Assembly (NCBI GenBank): GCA_011752475.1
Contig: CP048747.1
Coordinates: 434,001-498,000, forward strand
From: Buchnera aphidicola (Microlophium carnosum)
Lineage (GTDB): Bacteria; Pseudomonadota; Gammaproteobacteria; Enterobacterales; Enterobacteriaceae
Length of the DNA: 64,000 nucleotides
Direction: 5' to 3'
The notes below the pieces were generated by a model. That model worked only from the letters and a program-made list of their open reading frames with translations, was not told where the DNA came from and searched no databases. Positions within the stretch are counted from its first letter, which is position 1. Each line of letters begins with the position of its first letter. The translations under genes were made by a program, and so were the position numbers. Below, piece after piece: positions 7,149 through 16,617 of this stretch.

Positions 7149-9785
7149 ATGAATAAAACAACAAATCAAATACGTCAAGACTTTTTAAATTTTTTTATAG
7201 AAAAAAAACACATAATTATTCCAAGTAGTTCTTTAGTACCACATAATGATTCTACATTATTGTTTACTAATGCAGGTATGAATCAATTCAAAGAAATTTT
7301 TTTAGGTGAAAAAAAAAGCAAATACTCACGTATAGCTACTGTTCAAAGATGTTTAAGAACTGGAGGCAAACATAACGATTTAGACAATGTAGGATACACT
7401 TCAAAACATCATACATTTTTTGAAATGCTTGGTAATTTTAGTTTTGGAGACTATTTTAAACAAAAAGCAATTGAGTATGCTTGGGAATTATTAACATCAA
7501 AAAAATGGTTTAATATACCGAAAAAAAAATTATGGGTCTCAGTATACAAAGATGATAGTGAAACATATAAAATATGGAAAAATATCATAAAAATACCTTC
7601 TGAACGTATTATCAACATCGGTGATAAAAACAATATACAATATGATTCTGAAAATTTTTGGCAAATGGGTGACAACGGTCCATGCGGACCATGTACTGAA
7701 ATATTTTATGATTATGAAAATAAAATTATAGATAATCCATTAGAATTTTTAGAAAATAAAAATGGTCGTTTTGTTGAAATCTGGAATATTGTTTTTATAG
7801 AATTTAATCGTGTTTCAAAGACAAAAATTATTTCTTTAAAAAATAAATCTATAGATACAGGAATGGGATTAGAAAGAATATCTGCTGTTTTACAAAATGT
7901 TTACTCTAATTATAATATTGATATATTTCAAGAATTAATAAAAACTATATACACATTAAGTTCTGTAAATAATTCAAATAATGTTTCTTTACAAGTTATA
8001 GCAGATCATATTAGAGCTTGTTCATATATTATTGCAGATCATATTATCCCTTCAAATGAACATCGAGGTTATGTATTAAGAAGGATTATCAGAAGAGCAT
8101 TAAGACATGGTCATAAAATTGGAATGAAAAAAAATTTTTTTTATAAATTAGTTTCTAGTGTAATTAAAGTCATGGGAAAAACCGCTGATATTTTAAAAGA
8201 AAAAAAAGAAAAAATAGAAGAAATTTTAAAAACAGAAGAAATGCAATTTTCTGAAACCCTTGATAAAGGTTTAAAAACATTGAATTGTGAAATAAAAAAA
8301 ATACACAATAATATACTTCCTGGTAACATTGCATTTTATCTTTATGATACTTTTGGATTCCCAATTGATTTGACAGAAGATGTTTGTCGTGAAAAAAATA
8401 TAAAAATAGATTACACTGGCTATAAATTAGCTAAAGAAAAACAAAAAAAACAATCCGATATCAAGAAAAAATTTCATAAAAATTATAATGATACTATCAT
8501 TATAAATGATAACTGTGTTTTTGAAGGTTACAAAAAGAATACAACACAATCATTAGTAAAATACATTTTTGTAAATAATCAACCTGTTGCAAATATTACA
8601 GAAAATGAAAATGGAATTATTTTTCTTAACAAGACACCATTTTATAGTGAATCAGGCGGTCAAGTAGGTGATATAGGTCACTTATATTCTGAAAAAGCAT
8701 CTTTTATAGTAAAAAATACAAAAAAATATGGGAAAACAATAGGACATATTGGAAAATTAATTTCAGGAGAAATTAAGATTAATGATTCAATTTGTAGTCA
8801 AATTAATAAAGATTACAGGAATTCTGTTCAATTGAATCATTCAGCAACACATTTATTGCATGCTGCGTTACGAATAACTTTAGGAGATAACATTACTCAA
8901 AAAGGTTCTTTGGTAACTAATACATATTTACGGTTTGATTTTTCTTATTTTATGCCAATAGAAAAATCTCAAATACATACGATTGAACATATTATTAATA
9001 TGAATATTCGTAATAATATTAAAATTGAAACTCAAAAACTAACTTTAGAGGAAGCTAAGAAAAAAAACGCAATAGCTTTATTTGATAATCAATATAGTTC
9101 TATTGTAAGAGTTGTATTTATAAATAATTTTTCTATTGAACTTTGTGGTGGAACACATGTTAAAAGAACTGGTGATATTGGACTATTTAAAATTATTTCT
9201 CAATCAAGCATAGCATCAGGAATCAAAAGAATTGAAGCCGTCACAGGAGAAAAAGCTATAGATTATTTGCATGAAAAAGAGAATTATATCAGAGATATAT
9301 CTCTGATATTGAATTGTAATAGTTTTGATATTAAAGAAAAAACAAAAAAACTTACAAAAAAAATCAAAATTTTAGAAAATAAAATACATCAAATACAAAA
9401 CAAAGAAAATATAAAGAACATCCAAGAATTACTTAAAAATGCTACTGATATCAACGGAATAAAATTTTTAGAAAAAATATTTTATAATTATGAACATAAA
9501 TTATTAAGGATAATAATTGATCAACTAAAAAAAGAAGTAAACAATGGAATCATCATCTTAATAAACATAAAAAATAGTCGTTTTACTATTCTTGTCGGAG
9601 TCACAAAAGATTTACTTAATCAAATCACAGCAATAAAAATTATGGACATGATTATAAATCAAACAAATGGAAAAGGAGGAGGAAAAAAAGAAATTGCTGA
9701 AGGAGGTGGAATTTATACAAAACAACTACTTATTCTGTTAAAAAATGCAAAATCATGGATTATTCAACACTTAAATAAAAAATAA
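7149..9785 (+). CDS. alaS: Alanyl-tRNA synthetase
   Basis: AlaRS charges tRNA-Ala. It has 878 residues (E. coli 876), with the N-terminal class II catalytic core (FTNAGMNQFKEIFLG, RTGGKHNDLDNVGYTSKHHTFFEMLGNFSFGDYF). The editing domain that clears Ser- and Gly-tRNA-Ala is intact: the HxxxH motif reads HSATH, followed later by CGGTH with the zinc Cys and His, and QKGSLV is present. The C-terminal oligomerisation region ends with the glycine-rich NGKGGGKKEIAEGGG block. This contrasts with leuS in the same window, whose editing site has decayed. csrA follows, as in E. coli (recX between them is missing). Confidence 0.97.
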   Translation: MNKTTNQIRQDFLNFFIEKKHIIIPSSSLVPHNDSTLLFTNAGMNQFKEIFLGEKKSKYSRIATVQRCLRTGGKHNDLDNVGYTSKHHTFFEMLGNFSFGDYFKQKAIEYAWELLTSKKWFNIPKKKLWVSVYKDDSETYKIWKNIIKIPSERIINIGDKNNIQYDSENFWQMGDNGPCGPCTEIFYDYENKIIDNPLEFLENKNGRFVEIWNIVFIEFNRVSKTKIISLKNKSIDTGMGLERISAVLQNVYSNYNIDIFQELIKTIYTLSSVNNSNNVSLQVIADHIRACSYIIADHIIPSNEHRGYVLRRIIRRALRHGHKIGMKKNFFYKLVSSVIKVMGKTADILKEKKEKIEEILKTEEMQFSETLDKGLKTLNCEIKKIHNNILPGNIAFYLYDTFGFPIDLTEDVCREKNIKIDYTGYKLAKEKQKKQSDIKKKFHKNYNDTIIINDNCVFEGYKKNTTQSLVKYIFVNNQPVANITENENGIIFLNKTPFYSESGGQVGDIGHLYSEKASFIVKNTKKYGKTIGHIGKLISGEIKINDSICSQINKDYRNSVQLNHSATHLLHAALRITLGDNITQKGSLVTNTYLRFDFSYFMPIEKSQIHTIEHIINMNIRNNIKIETQKLTLEEAKKKNAIALFDNQYSSIVRVVFINNFSIELCGGTHVKRTGDIGLFKIISQSSIASGIKRIEAVTGEKAIDYLHEKENYIRDISLILNCNSFDIKEKTKKLTKKIKILENKIHQIQNKENIKNIQELLKNATDINGIKFLEKIFYNYEHKLLRIIIDQLKKEVNNGIIILINIKNSRFTILVGVTKDLLNQITAIKIMDMIINQTNGKGGGKKEIAEGGGIYTKQLLILLKNAKSWIIQHLNKK

Positions 9786-9900
9786 AAATAACAAGTATTT
9801 TTTCTTTATATGTTATACATTAATCAATTCAATTTTAAAAAAATTACTAGATAAAAATTGATTAAAATATGTAATTAAAATTTGTTATTACAAATCTGTA

Positions 9901-9982
9901 ATGGTTTACATTTAACCCTGTATTATTCATAACGCCAGGAACTAGAGAGTTTAAACTCTTTTAATCTTTCAAGGAACAAAGA
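9901..9982 (+). promoter_or_regulatory. csrA leader with palindrome and two GGA motifs
   Basis: The 80 bases before csrA are richer in G and C than other intergenic DNA here. They contain the perfect 14-bp palindrome AGAGTTTAAACTCT (9946-9959) and two GGA triplets (9938-9940 and 9973-9975), the second inside the AAGGAA ribosome binding site. CsrA recognises GGA in RNA loops and represses its own mRNA in E. coli. From memory the leader resembles the E. coli csrA leader; an alignment is needed. This suggests that autoregulation is kept. Confidence 0.55.
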
Positions 9983-10168
9983 ATGCTTATTCTAACTCGT
10001 CGAGTCGGTGAAACGTTAATAATTGGCGATGAGATAACTGTAACAGTACTAGGAGTTAAAGGTAACCAAGTGCGTATTGGTGTAAATGCCCCTAAAGAAG
10101 TTTCGGTACATCGTGAAGAAATATATCAACGTATTCAAGCTGAAAAAAAACAACAACAAAATTATTAA
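9983..10168 (+). CDS. csrA: Carbon storage regulator, RNA-binding protein CsrA
   Basis: CsrA is a dimeric RNA-binding protein controlling translation and stability of mRNAs for central carbon metabolism. It has 61 residues, as in E. coli, and is nearly identical up to the tail: [16 protein letters not shown] and [20 protein letters not shown], including Leu4 and Arg44, which contact RNA. The AAGGAA ribosome binding site is well placed 7 nt before the ATG. Its neighbours, alaS upstream and the tRNA-Ser/tRNA-Arg genes downstream, match the E. coli alaS-csrA-serV-argV order. It is one of very few global regulators kept, together with fis. Confidence 0.97.
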
Positions 10169-10175
10169 TCAATAC

Positions 10176-10215
10176 TGCATCTTACTATCTTAAGTAAGAT
10201 GCAATCTTTTTATTT
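10176..10215 (+). terminator. Rho-independent terminator of csrA
   Basis: A perfect 10-bp stem pairs TGCATCTTAC (10176-10185) with GTAAGATGCA (10194-10203) across an 8-nt loop, and is followed by ATCTTTTTATTT. It separates csrA from the tRNA genes. Confidence 0.85.
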
Positions 10216-10324
10216 GCTTCAACAATATAAAGCATGAATATTTTTTATATGAGAAAATATATTTGACTTATATGAAAAAAAAAGTAAAATAAAATTTATA
10301 AAAATAAAAAAATTTTTATAGTCA

Positions 10325-10417
10325 GGTGAGATGGCCGAGAGGATGAAGGCGCTCCCCTGCTAAGGGAGTATGTAGAAAAAACCTGCATCGAGGGTTCGAA
10401 TCCCTCTCTCACCGCCA
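10325..10417 (+). tRNA. tRNA-Ser(GCU)
   Basis: This is a complete class II tRNA with acceptor GGTGAGA/TCTCACC, anticodon stem CTCCC/GGGAG around the loop CTGCTAA (anticodon GCT, reads AGU/AGC), a long variable arm, and the TTCGAAT loop with stem GAGGG/CCCTC. The discriminator G and CCA are encoded, and a second CCA follows directly (CCACCA at 10415-10420). It corresponds to E. coli serV beside csrA. Confidence 0.95.
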
Positions 10418-10438
10418 CCACTTATGAAATTTTAAATT

Positions 10439-10512
10439 GCATCCGTAGCTCAGTTGGATAGAGTACTCGGCTACGAACCGAGCGGTCGGAGGTTCGAATC
10501 CTTCCGGATGCA
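10439..10512 (+). tRNA. tRNA-Arg(ACG)
   Basis: The acceptor GCATCCG/CGGATGC, anticodon stem CTCGG/CCGAG with loop CTACGAA (anticodon ACG, normally deaminated to ICG) and T loop TTCGAAT are all present. The discriminator is A, and CCA is not encoded (AAAATA follows), so a CCA-adding enzyme is needed. It corresponds to the argV/Y/Z/Q array next to serV in E. coli, reduced to one copy. Confidence 0.95.
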
Positions 10513-10626
10513 AAAATAAAGCATCAATAAAAATCTCTCAAGTATAAATCAAAAAAATATTTATCAAACATTATATGTATAAAATGTTTTCAGAAATACC
10601 TTAATATTTTAGATCAGGAGATAAAA

Positions 10627-12183
10627 TTGATACAAGATATCTCGAAAAAAATTGCTTGGTTAAAAGTAAATCCGAAAATGTTAGAAGGTATTTCCCGAGG
10701 AATTGAACGCGAAACTTTAAGAATCGAAAAAAATGGAAATTTTTCTAAAAAAAATCATCCATATTCAATCGGATCTTCTTTAACTCATAAATGGATTACT
10801 ACTGATTTTTCAGAAAATTTACTAGAATTTATTACACCTACAAGTAGCGATATAGATTATTTGTTATCTTTTTTAACAGATCTGCATTGTTTTACGGCAT
10901 CAAAAATAAAAAATGAACGAATGTGGCCCTTTAGTATACCTTATTCTTATAACAATCAAACAAATATTCAAATTGCTCAATATGGAAAATCTAATATTGG
11001 AAAAATGAAAACTACTTATAGAACAGGTTTAAAGTATCGTTATGGCGATCTTGTGAATACTATTTCAGGTGTACACTATAATTTTTCTCTACCTTTATTT
11101 TTTTGGGAAAATTGGGAAAAAAATAAACAACAAGAAAATAATACTGATTCTATTTCATCAGGATATTTAAATTTAATTAGAAATTATTATCGATTTGGCT
11201 GGATTATCCCTTATTTATTTGGATCATCACCTGCAATATCACCATATTTTTTACAACACACAAAAAAAAAATATAAATTCCAAAAAAATAAAGAAAACAT
11301 ATTTTATTTACCATGGGCTACTTCATTAAGACTTAGCGATATTGGATATACTAATACTAAAATTTTAGATTTAAATATCATGTTTAATGATCTTCATGAA
11401 TATATTGAATCATTAAAAAATGCCCTGAACACACCATCGAAAAAATTTATTAATATAGGATTAAAAGATGTAAATGGTCGTTTTAAACAATTAAATACTA
11501 ATATCTTGCAAATCGAAAATGAACTATATACTCAAATAAGACCTAAAAGAAAAACAAAAAATGGCGAATCACTTGTAGAAGCTCTAACAAAAAGAGGAAT
11601 TGAATATGTTGAAATACGTTCTTTAGATATTAATCCATTTTCACCTATAGGTATAAGTAAAAAGCAAATACTTCTATTAGATTTATTTTTAATTTGGTGT
11701 GCTTTAATCGATTCACCTAAAGTTGATACAACAGATTTTCTATTAACAACTAAAAATTGGGAAAGAATAATTTATGCAGGAAGAAAACCTAATCAAAAAA
11801 TTTACATGAACAATAAAAATGAAACAAAAACATTAATTGAAATAAGCGAAATTATATTTAAAGACTTAAATGAAATCGCATTAATACTTGATCATAATTC
11901 AAATAATTCATCATATCAAATAGCATGCAAAGAAATTCAATCATTTTTTCACAATCCAGATTTAACTTATTCTGCTCGATGCTTAAAATTTTTAATTAAA
12001 ACTGGAATAAAAAAAATAGGACTGTCTTTATCTGATAAATATCATCAAAAATTTATTCATAGAGATTACTTAAATCTAAATAAAAGTATTTTAGAAAAAG
12101 AAACTATACGTTCTCATCAAAAACAAATACAAATAGAATCAGAAGACACGTTATCTTTTGAAGAATATATAAACAAAAAATAA
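10627..12183 (+). CDS. gshA: Glutamate-cysteine ligase (gamma-glutamylcysteine synthetase)
   Basis: This enzyme catalyses the ATP-dependent first step of glutathione synthesis. The protein is 518 residues, the same as E. coli, and starts with TTG, as E. coli gshA does, behind a good CAGGAG ribosome binding site. The N-terminal [12 protein letters not shown] and [19 protein letters not shown] blocks and the ERMWPFSIP region are conserved. It consumes cysteine, while the sulfate-assimilation genes in this window are decayed, so cysteine must come from elsewhere (host or another route). No gshB is next to it here. Confidence 0.96.
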   Translation: MIQDISKKIAWLKVNPKMLEGISRGIERETLRIEKNGNFSKKNHPYSIGSSLTHKWITTDFSENLLEFITPTSSDIDYLLSFLTDLHCFTASKIKNERMWPFSIPYSYNNQTNIQIAQYGKSNIGKMKTTYRTGLKYRYGDLVNTISGVHYNFSLPLFFWENWEKNKQQENNTDSISSGYLNLIRNYYRFGWIIPYLFGSSPAISPYFLQHTKKKYKFQKNKENIFYLPWATSLRLSDIGYTNTKILDLNIMFNDLHEYIESLKNALNTPSKKFINIGLKDVNGRFKQLNTNILQIENELYTQIRPKRKTKNGESLVEALTKRGIEYVEIRSLDINPFSPIGISKKQILLLDLFLIWCALIDSPKVDTTDFLLTTKNWERIIYAGRKPNQKIYMNNKNETKTLIEISEIIFKDLNEIALILDHNSNNSSYQIACKEIQSFFHNPDLTYSARCLKFLIKTGIKKIGLSLSDKYHQKFIHRDYLNLNKSILEKETIRSHQKQIQIESEDTLSFEEYINKK

Positions 12184-12186
12184 TTC

Positions 12187-12208
12187 TCCCATGTCGGTCA
12201 ACATGGGA
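12187..12208 (+). terminator. Hairpin after gshA
   Basis: A perfect 8-bp stem pairs TCCCATGT (12187-12194) with ACATGGGA (12201-12208) around a 6-nt loop, directly after the gshA stop. The following sequence is T/A-rich but has no clean T-run, so termination may be weak. Confidence 0.65.
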
Positions 12209-12312
12209 TATAAAATGTTAATATATTTTTCATATTAAATGTACTTTTCTACTGTTATAAAAAAATATTTTCAAGTATTGAGCTTCTAATTTATAAAATA
12301 TAAATAATAACT

Positions 12313-13452
12313 TTATTGAGATAATTCATCTACTTTATCAATTTTTTCCCATGGAAATTCTTCTCTTCCAAAATGTCCATAAACCGCTGTTTTTAAATAA
12401 ATAGGCTGAAGAAGATCAAGCATCTTAATCAATCCATATGGACGCAAATCAAAAATGTTACGAATTAACAAAATCAAAGAACTATTACTTATTTTTCCAG
12501 TTTTAAAAGTATCTATCATAATAGAAATAGGTTCTGCTATTCCAATAGCATATGAAAGCTGAATTTCACAGCGATCAGCTAAACCAGCAGCAACAATATT
12601 TTTAGCTACATATCTAGCTGCATATGCTGCAGAACGATCTACTTTTGAAGGATCTTTACCAGAAAAAGCACCTCCTCCATGTCTAGCCATACCTCCATAG
12701 GTATCAACAATAATTTTACGACCTGTCAAACCACAGTCTCCCATAGGTCCTCCAATCACAAATCTACCTGTTGGGTTAATAAAGAATTTCGTATTCTTTG
12801 TCAACCATCTTTTTGGCAGCACTGGTTTAATAATTTCGTCCATCACTGCTTCTTTTAACATATTTTGAGTAATATGTTCTTTATGTTGTGTAGAAAAAAC
12901 TACAGTATCTATTCCTATTATATTTCCATTTTTATATTTAAATGTCACTTGACTTTTAGCATCAGGTCTTAACCAAGGTAAAATATTTTTTTTTCTTACT
13001 TCAGATTGTTTTTTCATTAAAAGATGAGCGTAAGTAATAGGTGCTGGCATGAAAAATTCTGTTTCATTAGTAGCATAACCAAATATAATACCTTGATCTC
13101 CAGCTCCTTGTTTTAAAGGATCAAGACGATCTACACCTTGATTAATATCTGGTGATTGTTTTCCAATTGCATTTAAAACTGCACAAGAATTAGCATCAAA
13201 TCCATCATCAGAATTAATATAACCAATATTATTAATAGTATTTCGAGTAATTTCTTCAACATCAACCCATGCGGTTGTTGTAATCTCTCCGCCAATTAAA
13301 ACCATGCCTGTTTTAACGTAAGTTTCACAAGCAACACGAGCCTTAATATCTTGCTTGAGTATTTCATCAAGTAAAGCATCAGAAATTTGATCAGCAATCT
13401 TATCTGGATGACCCTCTGAAACTGATTCAGATGTAAAAAGATGTTCAGCCAT
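12313..13452 (-). CDS. metK: S-adenosylmethionine synthetase
   Basis: MetK makes SAM from methionine and ATP. It has 379 residues (E. coli 384; the C-terminal helix is a little shorter). The family motifs [13 protein letters not shown] (14-26), [12 protein letters not shown] and [19 protein letters not shown] are present. SAM supplies TrmD, RsmE and MiaB in this window. It is divergent from endA across a 290-bp AT-rich gap (13453-13742) in which I see no MetJ-type operator array. Confidence 0.97.
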   Translation of the reverse strand: MAEHLFTSESVSEGHPDKIADQISDALLDEILKQDIKARVACETYVKTGMVLIGGEITTTAWVDVEEITRNTINNIGYINSDDGFDANSCAVLNAIGKQSPDINQGVDRLDPLKQGAGDQGIIFGYATNETEFFMPAPITYAHLLMKKQSEVRKKNILPWLRPDAKSQVTFKYKNGNIIGIDTVVFSTQHKEHITQNMLKEAVMDEIIKPVLPKRWLTKNTKFFINPTGRFVIGGPMGDCGLTGRKIIVDTYGGMARHGGGAFSGKDPSKVDRSAAYAARYVAKNIVAAGLADRCEIQLSYAIGIAEPISIMIDTFKTGKISNSSLILLIRNIFDLRPYGLIKMLDLLQPIYLKTAVYGHFGREEFPWEKIDKVDELSQ

Positions 13453-13742
13453 ATTCTATCTACCTTATTTAAAATAATTTTATTTCCATAATTTTGAAAC
13501 AATCAAAATATTTTTAACATATAAAAGTCAAATATACGATACACTAGATTTATATTTTTTAAATTTATAATAAAATATTACTTTATTTTAATATTTTTTA
13601 AAATAAAAAACTTGTAACTGGAAATTTACTGTTAATATATGAAATATAGTGCTTTTTTAAAGCAGGAAAAAATAACGATATGTTTTTAATGTGTAATATA
13701 AACATATTATAAAATTTATTTGTTAACATTAGAAAAATAAAA

Positions 13743-14461
13743 ATGATAAAAAAAATATTGATTATTATAATTAGTATATTTTTTTTTTATCTTCACATAA
13801 AAAAAATAATTTTAAAAAAAATACTATAAAAAATTTCTATCAAGCAAAAATCTTATCAATTAAAATTCATAAAAATGCACCAGGTTCTTTTTATTGCGGG
13901 TGTAAAATTATTTGGAAACAAAAAAAAGGTATTCCTAATTTATATTCTTGTGGATATAAAATTCGAAAAAATGAAAATCGTGCAACAAGAATTGAATGGG
14001 AACACATCATGCCAGCATGGCAATTTGGACATCATAAAAAATGCTGGAAAAAAGGAGGTCGAAAAAAATGTATTAAAGATAAAAAATATCAATATATCGA
14101 ATCTGATCTTCATAATTTGCAACCAGCTATTGGTGAAATAAATGCAGATCGTTCTAATTTTATGTATGGTCAATTAAATAATAAGATTTCGCAATATGGA
14201 AGATGTAATATGAAAATAGATTTTCAGAAAAAAATAGCAGATCCGCCTGCAAGAGCTCGAGGTGCCATAGCTAGAACTTATTTTTATATGAGTAAAAAAT
14301 ATAATATAATTTTATCGAAAAAAGAAAAAAAAATATTTTCCATATGGAATCAAATGTTTCCTGTAACACAATGGGAATGTGAAAGAGACAGACTAATATT
14401 TCAAATACAAGGCAATCATAATAATTATATTTATAAAAAGTGTTATAAAAAATATGAATAA
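13743..14461 (+). CDS. endA: Periplasmic endonuclease I, frame broken by one base in a T10 tract
   Basis: EndA is a periplasmic beta-beta-alpha metal endonuclease. The start ATG at 13743 opens a signal peptide ([15 protein letters not shown]). The rest of the protein lies in another frame, from TTA at 13787 to the stop at 14461. Its mature part is well conserved, for example [27 protein letters not shown] with the catalytic His, [30 protein letters not shown] and VTQWECERD. The two frames meet at ten T residues (13779-13788), and one extra T would join them exactly. Either it is a young pseudogene or slippage makes functional product; the strong conservation after the tract favours the latter. 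It overlaps rsmE by 8 nt. Confidence 0.85.
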
Positions 14462-15194
14462 AAATATCCCACGTATATACATTAAAGATTGTTTGAAAAA
14501 CAATAAAACTTATTTGTTATCAGAAGATAATGTACACTATGTTAAAAACGTTTTGAGAATGAAAATGCAAGATGCATTAGAAGTATTTAATGACACTAAC
14601 TATATTTTTTTTTCTAAAATAATATATATTTCTCAGAAAATAATCAAAATAAAAACTGTCAATAATAAATTAAAAAATATTGAATCTCCACTTCATATTC
14701 ATTTAGGACAAGTTATTTCCAAAAATGAAAAAATGGACTTTACTATTCAAAAATCAATTGAAATGGGCGTTAATATTATTACTCCACTATTTTTTAACAA
14801 TAGTCATTTTCAAAAAAAAAATATAAATATATCTAATAAAATGAAACGTTGGGAAAAAATAGCAATTTCTGCATGTCAACAATGCAAACGTAATATTATT
14901 CCAAAAATAAAAACTCCTATAGATATTTTTTCATGGTGTAAACAAAATAAACACAACGACATAAAAATTATTTTTCATCCTGAATCTATATTAACAATTA
15001 ATCACTTAACAAAATCTATAAAATATATTCGAATAATAATTGGACCTGAAAGAGGTTTTTCATATGATGAAATTCAAAAAATTGTTAAATACGGATTTAT
15101 TTCAATGAAGTTAGGACCTAGAATTTTAAGAACGGAAACTGCTGCTCTTGCAGTAATTACGGTGTTGCAAGCAAAATTTGGTGATTTACAATAA
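14454..15194 (+). CDS. rsmE: 16S rRNA m3U1498 methyltransferase RsmE
   Basis: RsmE methylates U1498 of 16S rRNA using SAM. The 246-residue length is typical (E. coli 243). The SPOUT-class knot motifs are near the C-terminus: [12 protein letters not shown], then [20 protein letters not shown]. The N-terminal PUA-like part includes [19 protein letters not shown]. It overlaps the end of endA by 8 nt, so translation is probably coupled, and it is the E. coli neighbour of endA (gshB and yqgE/yqgF are missing after it). Confidence 0.95.
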   Translation: MNKNIPRIYIKDCLKNNKTYLLSEDNVHYVKNVLRMKMQDALEVFNDTNYIFFSKIIYISQKIIKIKTVNNKLKNIESPLHIHLGQVISKNEKMDFTIQKSIEMGVNIITPLFFNNSHFQKKNINISNKMKRWEKIAISACQQCKRNIIPKIKTPIDIFSWCKQNKHNDIKIIFHPESILTINHLTKSIKYIRIIIGPERGFSYDEIQKIVKYGFISMKLGPRILRTETAALAVITVLQAKFGDLQ

Positions 15195-15307
15195 TATTCT
15201 ATTTTTATTTTAATTCTTATATTTTTATATGATTTTTTTTAACATGCATAAAAAGTTAATGAATTAAAAATAAAATTTTTGATTTGTAAAAAAATTATAA
15301 AGATTTT

Positions 15308-16003
15308 TTATAAAACATTATGTTGACATATAATATTTTTTTTTCTTTTTTTAATAGTTTTAATACCTCTTTGTGTACCAATCAAAATAATATCAGCACT
15401 TCTTGAAGCAAATAAACCTACTGTGACTACTCCTGGTAATGAATTAATTTTTTTTTCCATTAATATAGGATTTTTTATACATAAATTATATACGTCTACA
15501 ATTATATTTCCATTATCTGTAATAAAGTTTTTTCGATGTTTTGGTATTCCTCCAATTTTTGTCATTTCTTGTAAAATATAAGAAAGAGCTATAGGAATAA
15601 TTTCGATAGGTAATGGAAATTTTCCAAGAGTATCTACTTTTTTTGTTTTATCAATAATACAAATAAATTTCTTTGCCATTGTTGCAATAATTTTTTCTCT
15701 AGTTAGTGCACCTCCTCCACCTTTAATCATTTGCATACGATGATTGATTTCATCGGCACTATCGACATAAATAGCAAGCGAATTAAAATTTTTTAAATTA
15801 AATACTTCTATTCCTTGTTTTTTTAACAATACAGTAGAAGAATTAGAACTAGATACTGCTCCATATATTAAATTTTTTATTGTACTTAAAGCTTCAATAA
15901 AATAAAAAATAGTTGTTCCAGTTCCTACACCAATAATAGTACCAGGATAAATATAATCTAATGCAGCCCATGCTGCTTTTTTTTTTAGTTTATTTAAATT
16001 CAT
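15308..16003 (-). CDS. rpiA: Ribose-5-phosphate isomerase A
   Basis: RpiA interconverts ribose 5-phosphate and ribulose 5-phosphate in the pentose phosphate pathway, supplying nucleotide and aromatic synthesis. The 231 residues include the conserved [29 protein letters not shown] and [12 protein letters not shown] motifs, with the catalytic Asp, Glu and Lys residues. A lysine-rich C-terminal extension of about 12 residues is not in E. coli RpiA (219 aa). The gene is convergent with rsmE across a 113-bp AT-rich gap. Confidence 0.96.
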   Translation of the reverse strand: MNLNKLKKKAAWAALDYIYPGTIIGVGTGTTIFYFIEALSTIKNLIYGAVSSSNSSTVLLKKQGIEVFNLKNFNSLAIYVDSADEINHRMQMIKGGGGALTREKIIATMAKKFICIIDKTKKVDTLGKFPLPIEIIPIALSYILQEMTKIGGIPKHRKNFITDNGNIIVDVYNLCIKNPILMEKKINSLPGVVTVGLFASRSADIILIGTQRGIKTIKKRKKNIICQHNVL

Positions 16004-16190
16004 GATATAAAAAATTATTTTATTTTCAATTAAATTATAAAATAGAAAAATAGTAGATTTTTATCTGATTAATTAACATTTAACGTATGATGTTTAATCA
16101 ATAGTTTTAAATAAAAAAATTTTTATTCTTTAATTTAATAAAACTATTTAATTGAGAAGTTAAAATAAAAGACAATTATTTTTGAATTTT

Positions 16191-16262
16191 CTGGGGTACC
16201 TGGATTCGAACCAGGGATGCCGGTATCAAAAACCGGTGCCTTAACCACTTGGCTATACCCCA
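16191..16262 (-). tRNA. tRNA-Gln(UUG)
   Basis: On the minus strand the acceptor TGGGGTA pairs with TACCCCA. The anticodon stem CCGGT/ACCGG encloses the loop TTTTGAT (anticodon TTG), the T loop is TTCGAAT, and the discriminator is G. CCA is not encoded. It is the last of a Met-Leu-Gln cluster that corresponds to the E. coli metT-leuW-glnU cluster, and it lies next to glnS, whose product charges it. Confidence 0.95.
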
Positions 16263-16348
16263 TCATTTTAATAAATTTTAATTTTTTAAAAATATATGTT
16301 TATTCTGAAATATTAATAATAAGTTTTTTATTTTTTAGAAAAATAATA

Positions 16349-16430
16349 TACGGGAGGCGAGATTTGAACTCGCACACCTTACGGCGCCAGAACCTAAATC
16401 TGGTGCGTCTACCAATTTCGCCACTCCCGC
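16349..16430 (-). tRNA. tRNA-Leu(UAG)
   Basis: The acceptor GCGGGAG pairs with CTCCCGT, so position 1-72 is a G-U wobble where E. coli leuW has G-C. The anticodon stem CCAGA/TCTGG encloses TTTAGGT (anticodon TAG). The class II variable arm, the GTTCAAAT T loop and discriminator A73 are present. CCA is not encoded. The discriminator A73 needed by LeuRS is kept. Confidence 0.95.
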
Positions 16431-16443
16431 TTTTGTTTAAATA

Positions 16444-16520
16444 TGGTAGCTACGACGGGAATCGAACCCATGACCCCAGCGTTATGAGTGCTGTGCTCTA
16501 ACCGACTGAGCTACGTAGCC
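16444..16520 (-). tRNA. tRNA-Met(CAU), elongator
   Basis: The sequence resembles E. coli metT, with D arm GCTCAGTCGGTTAGAGC, anticodon loop CTCATAA (anticodon CAT), T loop TTCGATT, discriminator A73 and encoded CCA. The 1-72 pair is G-U instead of G-C. The anticodon stem CAGCA/CGCTG has an A31-C39 mismatch, whereas the 29-41 and 30-40 pairs are Watson-Crick. The conventional G1 and purine-rich D arm identify it as elongator rather than initiator. Confidence 0.93.
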
Positions 16521-16617
16521 TAATAAAATATTTTTATATAATAAGAATATATTTTATAATATATAAATTGAATAATCAACAAAATTGTTTTAATTAACAA
16601 ATAATATCAGGAAAATA

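Noticed and set aside
13875..14141. 88-codon open frame inside the endA region
   Set aside because: It is in a different frame from the conserved nuclease sequence and shows no homology.
16217..16501. 94-codon plus-strand open frame spanning the tRNA cluster
   Set aside because: It is the complementary strand of tRNA-Gln, tRNA-Leu and tRNA-Met.
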